Origin: Hyphomicrobiales bacterium 4NK60-0047b
Lineage (GTDB): Bacteria; Pseudomonadota; Alphaproteobacteria; Rhizobiales; HXMU1428-3
Assembly: GCA_040367435.1 (NCBI GenBank)
Contig: BAABWY010000007.1
Span: 62,001 to 126,000, forward strand
Length of the DNA: 64,000 nt
Reading direction: 5' to 3'
Shown: piece after piece, positions 63,671-64,000 of the stretch
Layout: each line of letters starts with the position of its first letter
How positions within the stretch are numbered: position 1 is the first letter of the stretch
The notes under the pieces: model-generated
Told to the model about the DNA's origin: nothing
The model's database searches: none
Seen by the model: the letters and a program-made list of their open reading frames with translations, nothing else
Program-made: the position numbers and the translations under genes

Positions 63671-63769
63671 GCTTACTAAACTCACTGAACTTGACTTAAT
63701 TCCAGATAAGAGTTCTCGCGACGTTGCCAGCATTTAGGCTTCAATCTATTTCACTAATCAGACATAAAA

Positions 63770-63796
63770 AAACGGGCTCTAAAATAGAGCCCGTTT
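63770..63796. terminator. Bidirectional terminator, murI / pnp
   Basis: AAACGGGCTCTA pairs with TAGAGCCCGTTT around an AAA loop, flanked by A-rich and T-rich ends. It lies between convergent genes. Confidence 0.92.
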
Positions 63797-63826
63797 CTAT
63801 AAAATTACTTTCAATCAAAGAATGAT

Positions 63827-64000
63827 TTAGTCGTCTTTATCTTCAACGATTTCTTCACCAGTTTCCTGGTCAACCACTTTCATTGAAAGACGGACTTTGC
63901 CGCGATCATCAAAGCCAACAAGCTTCACAAAGATCTCTTGACCTTCTTTCACAACGTCTCCCACCGTTTTCGGGCGGAACTCATTGGTGAGTTGTGAGAT
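63827..64000 (-). CDS. pnp: Polynucleotide phosphorylase, C-terminal fragment
   Basis: The last 57 codons of a frame that enters from the right edge. The sequence [20 protein letters not shown] and [20 protein letters not shown] is the end of the S1 RNA-binding domain of PNPase, with an acidic tail EDKDD. PNPase degrades RNA 3' to 5'. In Rhizobiales pnp lies near the fabI-fabB-fabA-irr cluster, which fits. Confidence 0.9.
   Translation of the reverse strand: MSQLTNEFRPKTVGDVVKEGQEIFVKLVGFDDRGKVRLSMKVVDQETGEEIVEDKDD

Overview
The window looks like chromosomal DNA of an AT-rich alphaproteobacterium, most probably from or near the Rhizobiales (Hyphomicrobiales). The reason is gene order: dcd-metZ-apaG, rpmH-rnpA-yidC-engB-argB, ydcH/ydcH-purE-purK-rpsU and irr-fabA-fabB-fabI followed by pnp are blocks typical of that order. 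Irr itself and a SAM-II riboswitch ahead of metZ point the same way. No phage, plasmid or insertion sequence was recognised. Genus cannot be told from the sequence alone.

Layout. 1-5.6 kb: the start of an acyl-CoA synthetase gene, yjbQ, tlyA, xerC, two small secreted proteins, an eight-copy 40-bp tandem repeat and a SoxW-like thioredoxin. 5.8-14 kb: a membrane sugar-nucleotide dehydratase and a membrane glycosyltransferase (surface polysaccharide), then an orphan receiver protein, an unassigned radical SAM enzyme and a PAS histidine kinase. 14-20 kb: an AT-rich HEPN/AbiU2-like gene between repeats, dcd, SAM-II riboswitch plus metZ, apaG and trkH. 20-27.6 kb: a two-gene RND efflux pump, argE, a MarR-type regulator and a HAD nucleotidase. 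27.8-33 kb: a cytochrome c and a nickel block, with nikR divergent from nikKMLQO. 33-39 kb: a chemoreceptor, an orphan Ni,Fe-hydrogenase-type cytochrome b, and a bufferin operon (bufABC) followed by an ECF sigma factor and a one-helix membrane partner. 39-46 kb: rsgA, tRNA-Arg, a histidine kinase, and an operon of DUF547 protein, VTT membrane protein and flavin disulfide oxidoreductase. 46-64 kb: the rpmH-rnpA-yidC-engB-argB block interrupted by a Clp-N/membrane protein, the pur block, rpsU, a TPR lipoprotein, irr, fabA-fabB-fabI, murI and the 3' end of pnp.

How the genes work together. Two metal systems dominate the middle. NikR, whose C-terminus is an extraordinary histidine-rich tail and which has lost one canonical nickel ligand, probably controls an energy-coupling-factor nickel importer. 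The bufferin operon is predicted to make a modified, copper-binding periplasmic peptide and carries its own likely sigma/anti-sigma pair. The rest is mostly housekeeping: ribosome and membrane biogenesis, purine, arginine, methionine and unsaturated fatty acid synthesis.

The most unusual feature is non-coding. Most larger intergenic gaps carry copies of two linked repeat families (called A and B here) made of short hairpins whose arms differ between copies yet remain complementary. Every copy found lies in the same orientation on the + strand, whatever the direction of the flanking genes. A third family (C) resembles palindromic elements common in Rhizobiales.
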